Part shown: piece by piece, positions 6,737 through 9,119 of the stretch
Layout: each line of letters starts with the position of its first letter
How positions within the stretch are numbered: position 1 is the stretch's first letter
NCBI GenBank assembly: GCA_000403945.1
Contig: APFI01000003.1
Location: 1 to 9,119, forward strand
Origin: Desulfovibrio sp. Dsv1
GTDB taxonomy: Bacteria > Desulfobacterota > Desulfovibrionia > Desulfovibrionales > Desulfovibrionaceae
DNA length: 9,119 nt
Reading direction: 5' to 3'
The notes under the pieces: model-generated
What the model was told of the DNA's origin: nothing
The model's input: the letters and a program-made list of their open reading frames with translations, nothing else
Database searches by the model: none
Program-made: the position numbers and the translations under genes

Positions 6737-8737
6737 TTATGGGTAGAGTGTCAGGCTTTTGGTCGTATAGCCGTTACGCCCGGCAATGATGGCGGGCATC
6801 CGTTCCATGGCGTGGGCCAGGGTGCCGCCCACGCCGACAGGCTCCGCGGCGAATTCGTCAAGCCGCAGCTCGCAGGTGAAAAGCTGCCGCAGGGCATGGG
6901 GGCGGTACCACAGCATGGTTCCTCCGGAGAAAAAGAGATCCGAACGGCAAAATTCACCGCCCAGGCCCATCCTCCGCAACATCTCGCAGATAAGGTCATG
7001 TTCGTGCCCGGAGCCGTGCAGCGGATCCCCCACGCTGGTCATGACCTGGCGCAGCTTGGCGTAAATGGAGGGGAAAATGCAGCCGATATCCGGATGCTCC
7101 GCAAACGCGTTGATAATCTCCGCGGCTGAGTCCGGCCGGATCAGATTGTCGAAAAGGTAGCGCCTCCACTCGTCCCTGAAATCGAAGTGCGCCGAATTTT
7201 TGGTGTGGATATGGCAAAAGAGGTCATACGCCGCCTGATAGGGACGCATGCCAAGCACCCACGGCGCCACGTCCCTGCCCCTGTTGGGCACGTTGAGGAC
7301 GAGCAGTTTTTCCAGATTGGGGAGAAACGCCCGGCTGAACAGGTTGCGCGCCGTGTGTGCGAAGGACGCGTCCACAATTGTGATGTAAAGGTCGAAGGGA
7401 GCGGGAAAATCCTGCAGGTAGCGCACGATTTCATGAGCCATTGAGCGGTGATACAGATGCAGATGCATGCCGATGTCGCGGCGGGCGCCATGAAGGCGGG
7501 GCGCGCGGGTGTGGACGTTCTCCGGATTTTCAAAGCCCGTGCCGGAAAAAACCGTGGCGGCGGGCATGCCGTTTTCCAGTTTCTTTTCCAGTGAGTCCGC
7601 GCGGGTCCTGTAAAGCGGATCCGGAAAGGCGATGTTTTTGAGCAGGCGCAAATTGCAGAAGGGAGTATCCCACAACGCCCGGCAGATGTCCGCCACGGCA
7701 TCGGGTTCGCGCAGCGAGGCGTACGGCGCGTATTCTCCCAGCAGGGCGCAGAATTCCGTTGCGTATTCGAGACAGGCGGCATGCGCGCCGGCGAGGTCTT
7801 TTTCATGCGATTCCGTGACGGGCATGCTTTCAAGGACGGGCCGCCCGCTTTCGTCATAGCCGATAACGCCGCCCTCGCACGGTGAAAAGAGTTCTTCCAG
7901 CAACAGGTGATATGGCGGGCGGATCTGGCCCTTCATGAAAAGGCGGGTCAGGGAGCCGGAGGCCCTGTCAAGTTCCCTGTTGGGAGGCTCCTCCCAGAAA
8001 TAAATCTTGTCCGTGGGCCTGCCGGTCACGGCGGTCATGGCCTTGCCGATGCTGCCGGAGTATCCCAGGTCGAAGACAACGTGCCGTTTTTCCGCGGGAT
8101 CGAACACCTTTTCATAATAGGCTCTCGCCCTGGCGCGCTTTTCCCGCATGCAGTCCGCGATTTCCCTGTCGAAACGGCGCAGGATCCGCAGGCATCTGTC
8201 CTTGTGGCGGAAGAAGGGCAGACGCTTGTCCGCCTCGCTTATGTTTGCCTCCATGAGGGAAAGCAGGGCCGTGTCCGCGAAGCAGGCCCCCAGAAGATCG
8301 CGCAGGGTGTACGCATCCAGATTGTCGGCCCGGAACAGCGTCTGGGCGAAAGTGAAAAAGGAATCGTACAGGAAGGGATAATAGGCGCGGCGGCCCGCAT
8401 AAAAGTATACCCCCTCGATTCCCCCCAGATGTTCCCGGACGATGGAATACACCTTGTGGGGCAGCCAGCCGTCGCGGGAAGCGAAGTGGATTTTCCTGTA
8501 TGACGCCTGAATATCCCTGTCCGAGACGAGAAAAAGGCAGAAAGCCGTGACCAGGGGCGCAAGGGTTACCTCGGCAAAGCGCCGCAGGCTCTTCGGGGAC
8601 GCGATATTGTCCGGCGTCCGGGACGCGTCGCCGCAGAGCCTGTTCAGGCTGAGGCCCAGGAAAATGCTCCAGATCGGGTCGCGCCGCAGGGCTTCGCCAA
8701 AAAGTCTCTCGCAGACCGATTCGTTGTGAAAGCTCCT
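6737..8737 (-). CDS. HAD-associated polysaccharide biosynthesis protein with C-terminal RgpF (rhamnan synthesis F) domain, 5' end broken
   Basis: The frame is open from 8737 to the TAA at 6737 (666 codons). A GTG at 8452 could serve as a start, but conserved-looking sequence (FASRDGWLPHKVYSIV) lies before it, so it is internal. Residue numbers count from 8737. Residues 1-30 continue a HAD-type domain whose core is on the other strand (8739-9119). The middle region has FASRDGW and VVFDLGYSGSIG, features I associate with HAD-linked cell-wall proteins of the COG5610 kind. Residues 421-666 match the RgpF family: LHLYHRSM, VPNRGRDVAPWVLG, HIHTKNS, SGGTMLWYRP. RgpF proteins take part in rhamnose-polysaccharide assembly, probably as glycosyltransferases, in the cytoplasm. 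It is the first operon gene seen here, 14 bp before wzm. An in-frame TAA (8738-8740) lies right at the repeat junction, where the gene is cut; the true N-terminus is not on this strand. Confidence 0.82.
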   Translation of the reverse strand, partial: RSFHNESVCERLFGEALRRDPIWSIFLGLSLNRLCGDASRTPDNIASPKSLRRFAEVTLAPLVTAFCLFLVSDRDIQASYRKIHFASRDGWLPHKVYSIVREHLGGIEGVYFYAGRRAYYPFLYDSFFTFAQTLFRADNLDAYTLRDLLGACFADTALLSLMEANISEADKRLPFFRHKDRCLRILRRFDREIADCMREKRARARAYYEKVFDPAEKRHVVFDLGYSGSIGKAMTAVTGRPTDKIYFWEEPPNRELDRASGSLTRLFMKGQIRPPYHLLLEELFSPCEGGVIGYDESGRPVLESMPVTESHEKDLAGAHAACLEYATEFCALLGEYAPYASLREPDAVADICRALWDTPFCNLRLLKNIAFPDPLYRTRADSLEKKLENGMPAATVFSGTGFENPENVHTRAPRLHGARRDIGMHLHLYHRSMAHEIVRYLQDFPAPFDLYITIVDASFAHTARNLFSRAFLPNLEKLLVLNVPNRGRDVAPWVLGMRPYQAAYDLFCHIHTKNSAHFDFRDEWRRYLFDNLIRPDSAAEIINAFAEHPDIGCIFPSIYAKLRQVMTSVGDPLHGSGHEHDLICEMLRRMGLGGEFCRSDLFFSGGTMLWYRPHALRQLFTCELRLDEFAAEPVGVGGTLAHAMERMPAIIAGRNGYTTKSLTLYP
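8675..8736. repeat. Left arm of a perfect 62-bp inverted repeat
   Basis: Positions 8675-8736 are the exact reverse complement of 9058-9119, all 62 bases. Identity stops abruptly at 8736/9058 on the loop side. On the outer side it is limited only by the window end, so the true arm may be longer. This arm codes for part of the minus-strand HAD/RgpF protein. Confidence 0.97.
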
Positions 8738-8738
8738 T

Positions 8739-9119
8739 TACCCGCGCCCGGACGTCAGGATGCTGTATGACGAGGCGGTGCGCCTGGGCAAGCGGGTCAT
8801 AGCCATTTCCGACATGTACCTGCCCGGAGACATTCTGGGGCCCATACTGAAAAGGAAGGGTTATGACCTGGCGGCCGTGTATGTTTCCTGCGATTATGGC
8901 GCCCGCAAGAGCGACGGCTCGCTGTATGAATCCGTACTGGCCGCCGAGGATGCGCGCCCCTCGGAAATCCTGCATGTGGGCGACAATTACCAGTCCGATT
9001 ATGTGGAGGCCGTCAGGCGCAATATCACAGCGGTATGGAATCCCTCCGTCTTTGACCGGAGCTTTCACAACGAATCGGTCTGCGAGAGACTTTTTGGCGA
9101 AGCCCTGCGGCGCGACCCG
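8739..9119 (+). CDS. HAD-like hydrolase fragment, displaced and inverted N-terminal piece of the 6737-8737 gene
   Basis: The plus-strand frame is open from 8730 to the window end and reads as a HAD superfamily core: KRVIAISDMYLP (motif II, Ser24 counting from 8739), ARKSDGSLYE (motif III Lys57), and ILHVGDNYQSDYVEA (motif IV, GDN at 81-83 and Asp87). Motif I (the DxDxT-type nucleophile), which should lie well upstream, is absent. The last 20 codons (from 9060, SFHNESVCERLFGEALRRDP) are identical to the first codons of the minus-strand gene. Joining the two at this shared segment gives one continuous HAD plus RgpF protein. The fragment is therefore the upstream coding part of that gene in the wrong orientation, not an independent gene. 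An ATG at 8760 exists but has no convincing ribosome site. Confidence 0.8.
9058..9119. repeat. Right arm of the 62-bp inverted repeat, truncated by the window end
   Basis: Reverse complement of 8675-8736 with no mismatch. Together they enclose a 321-bp loop (8737-9057) present once in the window. The arm codes in the plus strand for the same peptide that the left arm codes in the minus strand, so both copies are from one gene and not from a mobile-element terminus. Confidence 0.97.

Noticed and set aside
8731..8740. TAA plus AGGAG on the minus strand as a natural gene start
   Set aside because: No start codon follows at usable distance and the reading frame continues conserved HAD sequence found on the other strand; the stop is created by the junction.
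8112..9068. 318-codon minus-strand frame crossing the inverted-repeat junction
   Set aside because: It reads the HAD fragment antisense and the RgpF-type gene in a wrong frame, so it is a by-product of the junction.
8675..9119. Inverted repeats as termini of an insertion sequence or a transposon
   Set aside because: The arms encode internal protein sequence of one gene, the loop holds no transposase, and no target-site duplication is visible.

Overview
This is a high-GC, densely coded stretch of Gram-negative DNA. The genes are a sigma-54 (RpoN) enhancer-binding regulator and an O-antigen/surface-polysaccharide ABC-export operon. The protein style suggests a deltaproteobacterium such as a Desulfovibrio relative, but that taxonomic call rests on impression only.

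Layout: positions 2-2909 (+) hold a large sigma-54-dependent regulator. It is cut off at its 5' end by the window and broken into two reading frames at a run of seven Gs (1059-1065). After a 120-bp convergent intergenic gap with a strong hairpin (2956-2986), positions 3030-8737 (-) form a tight operon transcribed right to left. In transcription order it encodes a HAD/RgpF-type polysaccharide protein (broken at its 5' end), the Wzm permease, the Wzt ATPase with a C-terminal carbohydrate-binding domain, a SAM methyltransferase with a coiled-coil and basic tail, and RfbC (dTDP-4-dehydrorhamnose 3,5-epimerase). Gene gaps are -11, 8, 14 and 33 bp, and good Shine-Dalgarno sites precede wzt, the methyltransferase and rfbC.

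Right edge: positions 8739-9119 (+) encode the missing upstream piece of the HAD/RgpF protein, but on the opposite strand. A perfect 62-bp inverted repeat (8675-8736 versus 9058-9119, running off the window) surrounds a 321-bp loop. The simplest reading is a fold-back chimera or misassembly. A real inversion is possible but explains the reading frames less well.

Function: the operon fits the ABC-transporter-dependent route, in which a polysaccharide (rhamnose-containing, judging from RfbC and the RgpF domain) is completed in the cytoplasm. Its non-reducing end is probably modified by the methyltransferase, recognised by the Wzt C-terminal domain, and exported through Wzm. I see no tRNA, rRNA, CRISPR array, insertion sequence or clear promoter. 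The operon promoter lies outside the window.
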